Source: Pacificoceanicola onchidii (GTDB lineage Bacteria > Pseudomonadota > Alphaproteobacteria > Rhodobacterales > Rhodobacteraceae). From it: 64,000 bases of DNA. The translations under genes and the position numbers were made by a program. How positions within the stretch are numbered: position 1 is the stretch's first letter; every line of letters begins with the position of its first letter. Positions 25,467-34,933 of this stretch are shown piece after piece. The stretch is taken from assembly GCF_004804335.1 (NCBI RefSeq), contig NZ_SRXY01000009.1:1-64000 (forward strand). Direction: 5' to 3'. The notes under the pieces are model-generated. The model saw only the letters and a list, made by a program, of their open reading frames with translations. It did not search any database and was not told where the DNA came from.

Positions 25467-26357
25467 ATGCGCCAGTCAATGACCGGATTTGCCTCGCGGC
25501 AGGGCGAAGGATTAACCTATTCCTGGACGTGGGAGTTGCGCGGGGTCAATGCCAAGGGGCTTGATCTGCGGCTGCGTCTGCCGGACTGGATCGAGGGGCT
25601 CGAGGCGCAGGTGCGCGCCCGGCTGACAAAGGCGCTTGGGCGCGGCAATGTGCAGGTCGGCCTGCGGATCGCTGCTGCCGGCGAGGAGGGCACGCAGAGC
25701 CTTGATGACGCGCAGCTTGGCGTGGTCCTGGACGCGATGATGACGATCGAACAGGCGGCGAAGTCGCTGGGATTGAACCTCGCGCCATCCACCGCAGCCG
25801 ATATCGTCGGTCTGCGCGGTGTGCTGACGTCCGAGGCGGGCGACGTGGATCTGAAGGCGCTCAGCGCGGCGCTCTTGGCGGATTTTGATGACGCTCTGGC
25901 TGACTTCCGCGCCATGCGCGCCGCCGAAGGTGACAAGCTTGCCGAGGTGCTGACCCGCCAGACCGATGAAATTGCAGCTTTGGTCGAAGAGGCCGAAACC
26001 CGCGCGGCAGACCGTGCTCCGGCGCAGGAGACGCGCTTCAAGGCTCAGCTTGCCCGCGTCATGGACAACACAGAAGGGCTGGACGAGAGCCGCATCGCAC
26101 AGGAATTGGCGCTGTTGGCGGTCAAGGCGGATGTGACGGAAGAGATCGACCGGCTTCGCGCCCATGTCACCGCCGCGCACGAACTGTTGGCGAGCAAAGG
26201 GCCGGTGGGGCGCAAGCTTGATTTTCTCATGCAGGAGTTCAACCGTGAGGCCAATACGCTTTGCTCGAAATCCGGCGATGCGGCGTTGACGACAACCGGT
26301 CTGGCGCTCAAGACGATGATCGAGCAAATGCGCGAACAGGTACAGAATGTGGAGTAA
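25467..26357 (+). CDS. yicC: YicC-family endoribonuclease
   Basis: 296 residues with the invariant start RQSMTGFASRQG, and the C-terminal block GRKLDFLMQEFNREANTLCSKS that carries the conserved acidic residues of YicC. Family members are endoribonucleases acting on stress-related small RNAs. ATG 25467 follows AAGGAGG at good spacing; a GTG at 25446 lies before that site. Followed 6 nt later by gmk, an arrangement often seen in proteobacteria. Confidence 0.9.
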   Translation: MRQSMTGFASRQGEGLTYSWTWELRGVNAKGLDLRLRLPDWIEGLEAQVRARLTKALGRGNVQVGLRIAAAGEEGTQSLDDAQLGVVLDAMMTIEQAAKSLGLNLAPSTAADIVGLRGVLTSEAGDVDLKALSAALLADFDDALADFRAMRAAEGDKLAEVLTRQTDEIAALVEEAETRAADRAPAQETRFKAQLARVMDNTEGLDESRIAQELALLAVKADVTEEIDRLRAHVTAAHELLASKGPVGRKLDFLMQEFNREANTLCSKSGDAALTTTGLALKTMIEQMREQVQNVE

Positions 26358-26363
26358 GACGTG

Positions 26364-27005
26364 ATGTCACAACGGCGCGGCCTTCTGATCATCCTGTCCT
26401 CGCCCTCCGGCGCGGGCAAATCGACCTTGTCTAAACGGCTTTTGAGCTGGGATCCGAGCTTGAGTTTCTCTGTCTCGGCCACCACCCGCGCCCCGCGTCC
26501 GGGCGAAGAGGATGGCAAGGACTATCACTTCATGAGCGAAGAGGCGTTCAAGCGGACCGTGGCGGAAGATGGCATGCTCGAACATGCCCACGTGTTTGGC
26601 AACTTCTACGGCAGCCCCTGCGCGCCGGTTGAAACCGCCATCGACGCGGGGCGGGACGTGCTGTTTGATATCGACTGGCAGGGGGCGCAACAGATCCGCA
26701 ACTCCGCGCTTGGGCAGCATACGCTGTCGATCTTCATCCTGCCGCCGTCGATCCCGGAACTGCACCGGCGGCTCGTGTCGCGGGCGCAGGACAGCGACGA
26801 TGTGATCTCCAAGCGCATGCAGAAAAGCTGGGACGAAATCAGCCACTGGGGCAGCTATGATTACGTGCTGGTGAACGACGATCTGGATCGCACCTTTGCG
26901 GATCTTCAAACCATCGTCAGCGCCACCCGTCTGCGCCGCCTGCAACAGCCGTCGCTTGTCAGCCATGTGCGCCAACTTCAAACGGAATTCGAGGACCTGA
27001 CATGA
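26364..27005 (+). CDS. gmk: guanylate kinase
   Basis: 213 residues. P-loop [10 protein letters not shown] near residue 14, then the GMP-binding block [19 protein letters not shown] and the [10 protein letters not shown] segment. It phosphorylates GMP to GDP with ATP. ATG 26364 is 9 nt from GGAG; a GTG directly before would be slightly too near. Its stop overlaps the next start (ATGA, 27002-27005). Confidence 0.96.
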   Translation: MSQRRGLLIILSSPSGAGKSTLSKRLLSWDPSLSFSVSATTRAPRPGEEDGKDYHFMSEEAFKRTVAEDGMLEHAHVFGNFYGSPCAPVETAIDAGRDVLFDIDWQGAQQIRNSALGQHTLSIFILPPSIPELHRRLVSRAQDSDDVISKRMQKSWDEISHWGSYDYVLVNDDLDRTFADLQTIVSATRLRRLQQPSLVSHVRQLQTEFEDLT

Positions 27006-27523
27006 CGCTTTATGCATTGGACGGCGTGGAACCGCAGGTTGCCGAGGATGTTTTTGTGGCCCCCGATGCCAATGTCATTGGCAATGTGGTTCTGGAGCCG
27101 GGAAGCAACGTCTGGTTCGGCTGCACGCTGCGCGGTGACAACGAGGAAATCCGCGTCGGCGCGGGCAGCAATGTTCAGGAAAACGTCGTCTGCCACACGG
27201 ACATGGGGTATCCGCTGATGATCGGGGCTGGCTGCACGATTGGCCACAAGGTCATGCTGCACGGCTGCGTGATCGGCGAAAACAGCCTGATCGGCATGGG
27301 GGCGACGATCCTCAATGGTGCGAAGATCGGCAAGAACTGCCTGATCGGGGCAGGGGCGCTGATCACCGAAGGCAAGGAAATCCCGGACGGCAGCCTTGTG
27401 ATGGGCGCGCCGGGGAAGGTGGTGCGGCAACTGGATGATGCGGCGATTGCCAAGCTGCGCCTGTCTGCCGAGCACTACCAGCAGAACGCGGCGCGGTTCA
27501 TGGCTGGGCTACGCGCGCTTTGA
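27002..27523 (+). CDS. gamma-carbonic anhydrase family protein
   Basis: 173 residues, a left-handed beta-helix of hexapeptide repeats ([30 protein letters not shown]...). The three zinc histidines of the family appear in [22 protein letters not shown]. Active carbonic anhydrases, acyl-transfer relatives and assembly factors share this fold, so hydration of CO2 is likely but unproven. Coupled to gmk by a 4-bp overlap. Confidence 0.9.
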   Translation: MTLYALDGVEPQVAEDVFVAPDANVIGNVVLEPGSNVWFGCTLRGDNEEIRVGAGSNVQENVVCHTDMGYPLMIGAGCTIGHKVMLHGCVIGENSLIGMGATILNGAKIGKNCLIGAGALITEGKEIPDGSLVMGAPGKVVRQLDDAAIAKLRLSAEHYQQNAARFMAGLRAL

Positions 27524-27534
27524 ACAGGGCGAAA

Positions 27535-27625
27535 AATTTGTCGGGGCAAAATTTTGGACGGGGCCAGCCCCGCCGCGGCGCGGCCGCGACTCCCCGGGAT
27601 ACTTGAAGCACAAAGAAGACAGGGA
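27535..27625. repeat. palindromic intergenic mosaic before PLP gene
   Basis: The 109-bp gap after the carbonic anhydrase gene contains AAAATTTG / CAAAATTTT arms (about 27534-27555), a GGGGC...GCCCC hairpin near 27570-27582, a CCGCGGCGCGGCCGCG stretch and a CGGGATACTTG...AAAGAAG segment just before the PLP gene. Similar pieces recur at 16956, 44771, 52488 and 54813. Confidence 0.45.
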
Positions 27626-27632
27626 TGACTTC

Positions 27633-28811
27633 ATGAAGCCGACGTTGCAAAGGCCGTTTGTTCCACTGATCGAGGGTGCGTCCCGGCCGGTGGTGTCGCC
27701 GATCATGCCGTCTGTGGTGTATGCCTCGGACAGCCCCGATGCGCTGGATGCGCAGTATGAGGGATGGGTTCAGGGCCATACCTATGCGCGCGAAGGCCAT
27801 CCAAACGCCGACCTTCTTGCGGCGCGGATCGACGCGTTGGAGGGGATGGAGAACGGTCTTGTCGTCGGCTCCGGCATGGCGGCGGTCACGGCGGTTCTGA
27901 TGGGGCTGTGCAAGGCGGGCGATCATGTGGTTGGCGGCAATCAGCTTTATGGCCGGTCGCTGCGGCTCATGGCCGAGGATCTGCCGCGTCTCGGGATCGA
28001 GACGAGCCTGGCGGATCCGTGCGATGTGGATTCGATTGAGGCGGCGCTCAGGCCCGAGACCTCAATGGTGTTGATCGAAGTGGTGTCGAACCCGACGCTG
28101 CGGGTGGCGGATCTTGATGGGATTGCCGCGCTGTGCAAGGCGCGGGGCGTTTTGCTGGTCGTTGACAACACCTTCACGACGCCCGCCGCAATCCGCCCCG
28201 AGGAGCACGGCGCGGATATCGTGCTGCATTCGGTCACCAAGCTGCTGGCGGGGCATTCTGATGTCACCCTTGGTTGGGTTGCGGCGAAAGATCCGGATCT
28301 GGCCGCGCGCATGCGGGTGTTTGCGGTGACAACCGGTTTGACGGCGAGCCCGTTTGATTGCTGGTTGGCTGAGCGCGGTCTGGCGACCTTTGCCTTGCGG
28401 TTTGATCGCACACAGCAAACGGCGCAGCGGTTGTCGGCGCATCTGGCGTCGCAACCCGGTGTCAAACGCGTGCTGTATCCAACGCGGGCCGATCATCCTG
28501 ATGCGGCGCGGGCGCAGGGGCTGCTCAAGGGGCAGGGCTGCAACATGGTCAGCTTCGAGATCGAAGGCGGGCGCGCGGCGGCCAATGCCTTTGCCAAGGG
28601 CGCAAGCGGCATCGCATTTGCGCCGACGCTGGGGGACGTAGGCACGACGCTGTCGCATCCCGCCTCGTCCTCGCACCGGGCTTTGACGCCGGAGGGGCGG
28701 GCCGAGATCGGGATCACTGAAGGGTTCTTCCGGGTTTCCGTGGGCCTCGAAGAGCCGGAGGCGCTGCTGGCCTGTTTTGACGACGGACTTGCGGCGGCGC
28801 GGGCCGTGTAA
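27633..28811 (+). CDS. trans-sulfuration PLP enzyme (Cys/Met metabolism family)
   Basis: 392 residues of PF01053. PLP lysine in HSVTKLLAGHSDVTLG, phosphate-binding GMAAVTAVL and NQLYGRSLRLM, stacking region VVSNPTLRVADL, and VDNTFTTPAA are present. The family includes cystathionine gamma-synthase, beta- and gamma-lyases and methionine gamma-lyase; substrate-defining residues cannot be decided by eye. ATG 27633 begins the family N terminus; the open frame reaches back into the carbonic anhydrase gene. Directly upstream of phoR (3 nt), probably a chance neighbour. Confidence 0.88.
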   Translation: MKPTLQRPFVPLIEGASRPVVSPIMPSVVYASDSPDALDAQYEGWVQGHTYAREGHPNADLLAARIDALEGMENGLVVGSGMAAVTAVLMGLCKAGDHVVGGNQLYGRSLRLMAEDLPRLGIETSLADPCDVDSIEAALRPETSMVLIEVVSNPTLRVADLDGIAALCKARGVLLVVDNTFTTPAAIRPEEHGADIVLHSVTKLLAGHSDVTLGWVAAKDPDLAARMRVFAVTTGLTASPFDCWLAERGLATFALRFDRTQQTAQRLSAHLASQPGVKRVLYPTRADHPDAARAQGLLKGQGCNMVSFEIEGGRAAANAFAKGASGIAFAPTLGDVGTTLSHPASSSHRALTPEGRAEIGITEGFFRVSVGLEEPEALLACFDDGLAAARAV

Positions 28812-28814
28812 GCC

Positions 28815-29849
28815 ATGAACGCGCAGGCCTACCTTGACGCGGTGCCGCTGCCGGCCTTGCTGATCCGAAAGACCGAACGTGTGGCGGCGGTCAACGCCGA
28901 GGCGACGGCGTTGCTGGGAGACGGTTTGGCGGGGCGGCATTTCATCACGGCGCTGCGCCAGCCTGCGTTGCTGGATGCGATCGAAGCCTGTTTGACGCGG
29001 CAGGCGCCGGGCGAGGCGGACTACCGTGTTGCCGATGGTGAGGCCGACTCGACCTATCGGGTCACGGTTCGCCCGGTGCCGCTGCTCGAAGGCGGGTCCG
29101 GCGCGTTGTGCTGTTTTCAGGACGTGAGTCATCTCGAACACTCCGACCGGATGCGGCGCGATTTTGTCGCAAACGTCAGTCATGAGCTGCGCACGCCGCT
29201 GACTGCGATCATGGGGTTTGTCGAAACCCTCAAAGGGCCTGCGGCGGATGACGCGCCTGCGCGCCTGCGGTTCCTTGACATCATGGATCGCGAGGCGAGC
29301 CGGATGAACCGCCTTGTGGGGGATCTGCTGTCGCTGAGCCGGGTCGAGCAGGAAGAACGCGTGCGCCCGACCAGCCAGGTGGATCCGGCGGAGTTGATCC
29401 GCAGCACGCTGCACGGGCTGGAGCCGCTGGCGGAAGAGGCCGGGGTGAGCCTGGCGTCCGAGCTGCCGTCTGCCGCCTTTACCATTGTCGGGGATGCGGA
29501 TCAGATCCGGCAGGTTCTGACAAACCTCGTGGAAAATGCCGTCAAGTATTCCGGGGAGGGGGCTTCGGTGACGGTTCGGCTCGACGCGCCGGAATTTCGA
29601 CCGCGCCTGCGGTGTGACGGGATTCGCATCACGGTTGAGGACACGGGGGCGGGTATTGATCCTTTGCATCTGCCGCGTCTGACCGAACGGTTTTACCGGG
29701 TCGACAGCCACCGTTCGCGCGAAAAAGGCGGGACCGGGCTTGGCCTTGCGATCGTAAAGCACATCGTGTCGCGGCATCGCGGACGATTGTCGATTGAGAG
29801 CACGCTTGGCGCAGGATCACGGTTTTCGGTGATTCTTCCGGTTGGCTGA
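28815..29849 (+). CDS. phoR: phosphate regulon sensor histidine kinase PhoR
   Basis: 344 residues. A PAS domain (about 8-110) precedes HisKA with phospho-acceptor His123 in NVSHELRTPLTAIMGFVETL and a HATPase with N-box NLVENAVKYSGEG, DTGAGI, RFYRVD and GGTGLGLAIVKHI. There is no transmembrane segment at the N terminus, unlike Escherichia PhoR, so membrane association would depend on PstSCAB/PhoU. Location just before pstS and the phoB gene downstream of phoU support the name. Confidence 0.92.
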   Translation: MNAQAYLDAVPLPALLIRKTERVAAVNAEATALLGDGLAGRHFITALRQPALLDAIEACLTRQAPGEADYRVADGEADSTYRVTVRPVPLLEGGSGALCCFQDVSHLEHSDRMRRDFVANVSHELRTPLTAIMGFVETLKGPAADDAPARLRFLDIMDREASRMNRLVGDLLSLSRVEQEERVRPTSQVDPAELIRSTLHGLEPLAEEAGVSLASELPSAAFTIVGDADQIRQVLTNLVENAVKYSGEGASVTVRLDAPEFRPRLRCDGIRITVEDTGAGIDPLHLPRLTERFYRVDSHRSREKGGTGLGLAIVKHIVSRHRGRLSIESTLGAGSRFSVILPVG

Positions 29850-29921
29850 GAAGGAGCCTTGCGCGAGCATTTCCACGGACCTGGGCGTGGCTTCTGCTTT
29901 GGCTCCAGCGTAAACGATGAG

Positions 29922-29942
29922 GTCCCGGATCAAGTCCGGGAC
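29922..29942. repeat. alphaproteobacterial CCCGGA/TCCGGG palindrome
   Basis: Arms GTCCCGGA (29922-29929) and TCCGGGAC (29935-29942) around TCAAG. Palindromes of this exact type are a very common dispersed intergenic repeat of alphaproteobacteria. Here it lies 73 nt after phoR and could also act as its 3' hairpin. Confidence 0.7.
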
Positions 29943-30026
29943 GGAGGCAGCTAAACATCCGTTTCAGGCCAGGGAAAACTGCACCTTAACCCCACGTCAC
30001 TAGACAAATTTCGCATTTATCCAGCG

Positions 30027-30059
30027 GTGTCATGAAACTGTTACACAGCTGTCACAAAA
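30027..30059 (+). promoter_or_regulatory. Pho box: three tandem 11-bp PhoB repeats
   Basis: Three contiguous 11-bp units GTGTCATGAAA, CTGTTACACAG and CTGTCACAAAA match the established PhoB half-site CTGTCAtaaat pattern (conserved TGTNAN core at the same position in each). The array ends 78 bp before the pstS start, the expected place for PhoB activation of pstS under phosphate limitation. Confidence 0.85.
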
Positions 30060-30137
30060 GCATTGCGCAGGGTGCTTAGGACCCGCCTCAAGGCGACATC
30101 ATGGGGATGGTCGCCAAGAGACTTTCAGGAGTTCGAC

Positions 30138-31172
30138 ATGAACATCAAGCTCACCGCTTCCGCGCTGGCCATTGCCGCCGTTGCCACATCCGCCGCAGCG
30201 CGCGACAACGTGCAGGTCGCCGGGTCCTCCACCGTTCTGCCCTACGCTTCCATCGTTGCAGAAGCCTTCGGCGAAAACTTCGACTTCCCGACACCGGTTG
30301 TGGAATCGGGCGGCTCCTCCGCTGGCCTCAAGCGTTTCTGCCAGGGTGTTGGCGAAGAGCACACCGACGTTGCAAACGCCTCCCGCGCGATCCGCGAAAA
30401 AGAGATCAAGGCCTGTGCCGAAAACGGTGTGACCGACATCATCGAAGTGCGCATCGGCTATGACGGCATCGTGTTCGCCTCCCAGTTCGACGGCCCGTCC
30501 TACACCGCCTTCACCCAGTCCGACATCTTCAACGCTCTGGCGCCGAAGGTCATGGTTGACGGTCAGCTGGTCGACAACCCCTACACCAAGTGGTCCGACT
30601 TCAACGCCGATCTGCCGGCTGAAGAAATCCTCGCCTTCATCCCGGGCACCAAGCACGGCACCCGTGAAGTGTTCGAAGAAAAAGTGATCGCGGCAGGCTG
30701 TGAAGCCACCGGCGCCATGGAAGCGATGATCGCTTCCGGCATGTCCGAAGACGACGCAGAAGATGCCTGCCTCGAAGTGCGCTCCGATGGCCGCTCCGTG
30801 GACATCGACGGTGACTACACCGAAACGCTGGCCTCCATCGACGCCAACGCCAACGCCATCGGCGTCTTCGGTCTCGCGTTCTACGAGAACAACACCGACA
30901 AGCTGAAAGTGGCCACCATGGCTGGCGTCGAGCCGACCACCGAGAGCATCGCAGCCGGTGATTACCCGGTGTCCCGCCCGCTCTACTTCTACATCAAGAA
31001 AGCCCACATTGGCGTGATCCCGGGCCTCAAGGAATACGCTGAGTTCTTTGTTGCAGACGAGATCGCTGGCCCCGACGGCCCGCTCGCCGAGTACGGCCTT
31101 GTCTCCGATCCGGAACTGGAAAAAGTCCAGGCCATCGTTGGCGACGAAGTGACCATGGGTGAAGGCATGTAA
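30138..31172 (+). CDS. pstS: phosphate ABC transporter substrate-binding protein PstS
   Basis: 344 residues. Signal peptide MNIKLTASALAIAAVATSAAA, then VQVAGSSTVLPYASIVAEAF, the phosphate-binding start of PstS, and ESGGSSAGLKRFCQG with the Ser/Gly phosphate contacts. It binds phosphate in the periplasm for PstCAB. ATG 30138 is preceded by AGGAGTTCGAC. Three Pho repeats lie upstream and a double hairpin follows, consistent with high expression relative to the membrane components. Confidence 0.96.
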   Translation: MNIKLTASALAIAAVATSAAARDNVQVAGSSTVLPYASIVAEAFGENFDFPTPVVESGGSSAGLKRFCQGVGEEHTDVANASRAIREKEIKACAENGVTDIIEVRIGYDGIVFASQFDGPSYTAFTQSDIFNALAPKVMVDGQLVDNPYTKWSDFNADLPAEEILAFIPGTKHGTREVFEEKVIAAGCEATGAMEAMIASGMSEDDAEDACLEVRSDGRSVDIDGDYTETLASIDANANAIGVFGLAFYENNTDKLKVATMAGVEPTTESIAAGDYPVSRPLYFYIKKAHIGVIPGLKEYAEFFVADEIAGPDGPLAEYGLVSDPELEKVQAIVGDEVTMGEGM

Positions 31173-31180
31173 TTGCCTTT

Positions 31181-31242
31181 CCGGACCAAATGTGGTCCGG
31201 GACGCTCGGGGGCGGCATATTCCGCCGCCCCCTTTCTCTTTT
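31181..31242 (+). terminator. double hairpin between pstS and pstC
   Basis: First hairpin CCGGACCA-aatg-TGGTCCGG (31181-31200); second GGGGGCGGC / GCCGCCCCC (31208-31216, 31224-31232) followed by TTTCTCTTTT, a complete intrinsic terminator. Placed inside the pst operon it should let only part of the transcription pass into pstC, as commonly found for binding-protein genes. Confidence 0.8.
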
Positions 31243-31284
31243 AGATCTTTTTCCAACAGCAGACCGCAAGCAAACGGGGGGCAA

Positions 31285-32751
31285 ATGCCGTTACTCTGGC
31301 TCATCGTCATCGTGCTCGTGATTGCGGCCGCAGGCTATGTCCTCGGCCGCTCTCGCGCGCTTTCCAGTGCGGGCGGTGAAATCCGCGGCATGCACAGCCT
31401 GCCAAGCTATTATGGCTCCAATGCCATGATGAAATCGGTTGTACCCGCCTTCCTTCTGTTGGTTGTCTGGCTCATCGCGCAGCCGATCTGGATTAACATG
31501 TCGGTGTCCGGGATGATCCCGGAAAGCGAAGTGGCCGAAGGCTCCAACCTCGGTCTGGTCATGTCCGAAGTGCGGCGCACCGCTGATGGAATCGACGCCG
31601 CCACCGCCGAAGGCCTGATGACCCAGACCGTTGCCAATGGGTCGGACCCTGCCGCCGTGACTGCCGCGCTCAAGGATGCGGGCAAGATCGTCACCAACGA
31701 GCTGACCGCGCCGATCCTTGCCGCCGCACAGGAATGGCGGGCGGAGCAAAAGAACGGCACCCTGTTCATGACCATTGCGGTTATCGCGATTGCGGTGCTG
31801 GGCCTGCTTTGGGGGCTGAAAGAAGCCCACGCTGATTTTCGCGCCCGCAACACGGTGGAGCGGGGGATCAAGGCGATCCTGATCGCCGCCGCCTCCATCG
31901 CGATCCTGACAACCATCGGCATCGTTTTGTCGCTGATCTTCAACACCATCGAGTTCTTCAGTCTCTATCCGGCTTCCGAATTCTTCACCTTGCTGGAATG
32001 GGCACCGAGCTTCTCTGGCCGGGGTGGCGCATCGGCCCTGGGGATCCTGCCGCTGCTGTGGGGCACGCTCTATATCAGCATCGTCGCGCTTCTGGTCGCC
32101 GTGCCGATTGGTCTGTTCGCCGCCGTCTACCTCTCCGAATACGCCGGTCCCAAGACCCGCGCCTTTGCCAAGCCGCTGCTCGAAGTGCTCGCCGGTATTC
32201 CCACAATCGTTTACGGTCTCTTCGCGCTGCTGACCATCGGGCCGATCCTGCTGACGGTCTTTGGCGACGAAGGCACTGGCTGGATGCAGGGGCAGCGCGC
32301 GGTGATGACCGCAGGGATTGCCATGGGCATCATGCTGATCCCGTTTGTCTCCTCGCTGTCCGACGACATTATCAACGCGGTGCCGCAGGCGATGCGCGAT
32401 GGGTCTTACGGCCTTGGTGCAACCAAATCCGAGACGATCAAACAGGTGATCCTGCCCGCCGCTTTGCCGGGGATCGTGGGCGCTGTTCTGCTGGCTGCTT
32501 CCCGCGCTATTGGCGAGACCATGATCGTGGTGCTGGGGGCAGGGGCCGCCGCGCGGCTGTCGCTCAACCCCTTCGAGGCCATGACCACCGTCACCGCCAA
32601 GATCGTCAGCCAGCTGACCGGCGACAGCGACTTTGCCTCGCCCGAGGCGCTGGTGGCCTTCGCGCTTGGCATGTCCCTCTTCATCCTCACCCTGGGGCTT
32701 AACGTTCTCGCGCTCTACATCGTGCGCAAATACCGGGAGCAGTACGACTGA
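31285..32751 (+). CDS. pstC: phosphate ABC transporter permease PstC
   Basis: 488 residues, longer than Escherichia PstC because of an N-terminal membrane helix and a periplasmic-type helical insertion (about 60-170). The C-terminal 260 residues are the MetI-like permease: PIGLFAAVYLSEYA, EVLAGIPTIVYGLFAL and the EAA-type loop YGLGATKSETIKQVILPAALPGI. ATG 31285 follows ACGGGGGGCAA. The TGA stop shares its A with the pstA start. Confidence 0.94.
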   Translation: MPLLWLIVIVLVIAAAGYVLGRSRALSSAGGEIRGMHSLPSYYGSNAMMKSVVPAFLLLVVWLIAQPIWINMSVSGMIPESEVAEGSNLGLVMSEVRRTADGIDAATAEGLMTQTVANGSDPAAVTAALKDAGKIVTNELTAPILAAAQEWRAEQKNGTLFMTIAVIAIAVLGLLWGLKEAHADFRARNTVERGIKAILIAAASIAILTTIGIVLSLIFNTIEFFSLYPASEFFTLLEWAPSFSGRGGASALGILPLLWGTLYISIVALLVAVPIGLFAAVYLSEYAGPKTRAFAKPLLEVLAGIPTIVYGLFALLTIGPILLTVFGDEGTGWMQGQRAVMTAGIAMGIMLIPFVSSLSDDIINAVPQAMRDGSYGLGATKSETIKQVILPAALPGIVGAVLLAASRAIGETMIVVLGAGAAARLSLNPFEAMTTVTAKIVSQLTGDSDFASPEALVAFALGMSLFILTLGLNVLALYIVRKYREQYD

Positions 32752-34103
32752 TGACCGACGCATCCATCAACCCCGCTGTACCCAAGCGCCACGGCTCGCT
32801 GATGTCCGCTGACGCGCGCACAGCCAAACGCAACGCCGCTGAAAAGCGTTTCCAGATGTACGGCATGGCCGCCATTGGGGCGGGCCTGTTCTTCCTCGTG
32901 GTGCTGATCGGTGCGATCCTGTCCTCCGGGATTGGCGCGTTTCAGCAAACCTTCATCACTGTGCCGGTCTACCTCGATGAGGCGAAGCTCGACAAAAAGG
33001 GCAACCGCGATCCGGCGGAAATGGCCAAGGTTTCGACCTTTGGCTACAACCCGCTGATCCAAAAAGCGGTTCTGGCCGCTGTCGAAGAGGCGGGCATTGA
33101 AACGCCTCTGAAGAAGTCGAAGAACATGAAGGCGCTTTTGTCCGCTTCCGCCGCCGCCCAGGTGCGCGATGTGGTGCTGGCAAACCCCGACATGGTCGGC
33201 CAGACGGTCGAGTTCCGCATGCTCGCATCCTCGCGCGTCGACGGCTATCTCAAAGGCCGTGTGCAGCGTGAAGACGTTGCACGTGACAAGAACATCGACG
33301 CCGAACACCTTGATCTGACCGACGCTCTGCGCGAAGCCGGGATCGTCAGCAAGGGTTTCAACGCGGGCTTCATCTTTGGTGCGGATGCCTCCGAGAGCCG
33401 CCCGGAGCAGGCGGGCCTCGGCGTGTCCATGCTCGGTTCCTTCTTCATGATGATCGTGGTTCTGGTGCTGTCCTTGCCCATCGGTGTGGCCGCGTCGATC
33501 TACCTCGAAGAGTTCGCCCCGCAGAACCGCTGGACTGACCTGATCGAGGTAAACATCGCCAACCTCGCGGCTGTGCCGTCGATCGTCTTTGGTATCCTTG
33601 GCCTCGCGGTCTTCATCCAGTTCGCCCACCTGCCGCAGTCCGCGCCGCTGGTTGGCGGGCTCGTGCTGACGCTCATGACCCTGCCGACAATCATCATCTC
33701 CACGCGCGCCTCGCTGAAGGCTGTGCCGCCGTCGATCCGCGATGCGGCGCTTGGCATTGGCGCGTCCAAGATGCAGGCGACCTTCCACCATGTGCTGCCG
33801 CTGGCCATGCCGGGCATCCTGACCGGGACCATCATCGGTCTTGCGCAGGCTCTGGGGGAAACCGCACCGCTGCTGCTGATCGGTATGGTCGGCTATATCG
33901 CCACCAACGTGCCCGATGGCATCGCCGCTGGCTTCCTGTCGCCCAACTCGGCCATGCCCGCCCAGATCTACGAATGGGCCAAGCGCGCCGATCCGGCCTA
34001 TTACGAACGGGCCTGGGGCGGCATCATCATCCTTCTGGTCTTCCTTCTGACCATGAACCTCATCGCCATCATTCTGCGCCGCCGCTTTGAGCGCCGCTGG
34101 TAA
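32751..34103 (+). CDS. pstA: phosphate ABC transporter permease PstA with DUF3333-like N-terminal region
   Basis: 450 residues. The N-terminal 190 residues are a DUF3333-like extension ([20 protein letters not shown]..., [19 protein letters not shown]), typical of alphaproteobacterial PstA. The permease core has [31 protein letters not shown] and [21 protein letters not shown]. It forms the inner-membrane channel with PstC. One nucleotide overlap with pstC; pstB starts 26 nt later. Confidence 0.94.
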   Translation: MTDASINPAVPKRHGSLMSADARTAKRNAAEKRFQMYGMAAIGAGLFFLVVLIGAILSSGIGAFQQTFITVPVYLDEAKLDKKGNRDPAEMAKVSTFGYNPLIQKAVLAAVEEAGIETPLKKSKNMKALLSASAAAQVRDVVLANPDMVGQTVEFRMLASSRVDGYLKGRVQREDVARDKNIDAEHLDLTDALREAGIVSKGFNAGFIFGADASESRPEQAGLGVSMLGSFFMMIVVLVLSLPIGVAASIYLEEFAPQNRWTDLIEVNIANLAAVPSIVFGILGLAVFIQFAHLPQSAPLVGGLVLTLMTLPTIIISTRASLKAVPPSIRDAALGIGASKMQATFHHVLPLAMPGILTGTIIGLAQALGETAPLLLIGMVGYIATNVPDGIAAGFLSPNSAMPAQIYEWAKRADPAYYERAWGGIIILLVFLLTMNLIAIILRRRFERRW

Positions 34104-34129
34104 GGTTAGCTGGTAAGGGAGTAAACCTC

Positions 34130-34930
34130 ATGTACGACGCACCGCTATTTACGGAGAGAGACGTGACCGCAAATACCATCAAGATCGGCGCACGCGGCGT
34201 TCAGGTCTTCTACGGTGACACCCATGCCATTCGGGACGTGGATGTCGATATCGAAGACAAGACCGTGACCGCCTTCATCGGCCCCTCGGGCTGCGGCAAG
34301 TCGACCTTCCTGCGCACGCTCAACCGCATGAACGACACCATCGACATCTGCCGGGTCGAAGGGGACATCCGGCTTGATGGCGAGGACATCTACGACAAGC
34401 GCGTGGACCCGGTGCAACTGCGCGCCAAGGTCGGCATGGTGTTCCAGAAGCCGAACCCGTTTCCGAAGTCGATCTATGACAACGTGGCTTATGGCCCGCG
34501 CATCCACGGTCTGGCCAAGAACAAGGCAGAACTGGACGAGATCGTCGAAAAGGCCCTGCGCCGCGGTGCGATCTGGGATGAGGTCAAGGACCGCCTGACC
34601 GCACCCGGAACCGGTCTCTCGGGTGGTCAGCAGCAGCGCCTGTGCATCGCCCGTGCCATCGCCACGGAACCCGAGGTTCTGCTGATGGACGAGCCGTGCT
34701 CCGCGCTGGATCCCATTGCCACGGCACAGGTCGAGGAACTGATTGACGAGTTGCGCCAGAACTACTCGGTGGTGATCGTCACGCACTCCATGCAGCAGGC
34801 TGCGCGTGTCAGTCAGAAAACCGCGTTTTTCCACCTCGGCAATCTCGTCGAGTTCGGCGAGACCGCGCAGATCTTCACCAACCCCGAAGACCCCCGCACC
34901 GAAAGCTACATCACTGGACGGATCGGATAA
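34130..34930 (+). CDS. pstB: phosphate ABC transporter ATPase PstB
   Basis: 266 residues. Walker [10 protein letters not shown] near residue 51-59, Q-loop [19 protein letters not shown] (the PstB-specific segment), signature [14 protein letters not shown], Walker [14 protein letters not shown] and switch [11 protein letters not shown]. Drives phosphate import. An internal ATG/GTG around 34164 is an alternative start, since the first 11 residues are weakly conserved; the first ATG has GGGAGTAAACCTC upstream. PhoU follows after 3 nt. Confidence 0.96.
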   Translation: MYDAPLFTERDVTANTIKIGARGVQVFYGDTHAIRDVDVDIEDKTVTAFIGPSGCGKSTFLRTLNRMNDTIDICRVEGDIRLDGEDIYDKRVDPVQLRAKVGMVFQKPNPFPKSIYDNVAYGPRIHGLAKNKAELDEIVEKALRRGAIWDEVKDRLTAPGTGLSGGQQQRLCIARAIATEPEVLLMDEPCSALDPIATAQVEELIDELRQNYSVVIVTHSMQQAARVSQKTAFFHLGNLVEFGETAQIFTNPEDPRTESYITGRIG

Positions 34931-34933
34931 GCC

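Noticed and set aside
28062-29777. 571-codon minus-strand frame across the PLP gene and phoR
   Set aside because: Arg-rich antisense shadow spanning two unrelated real genes.
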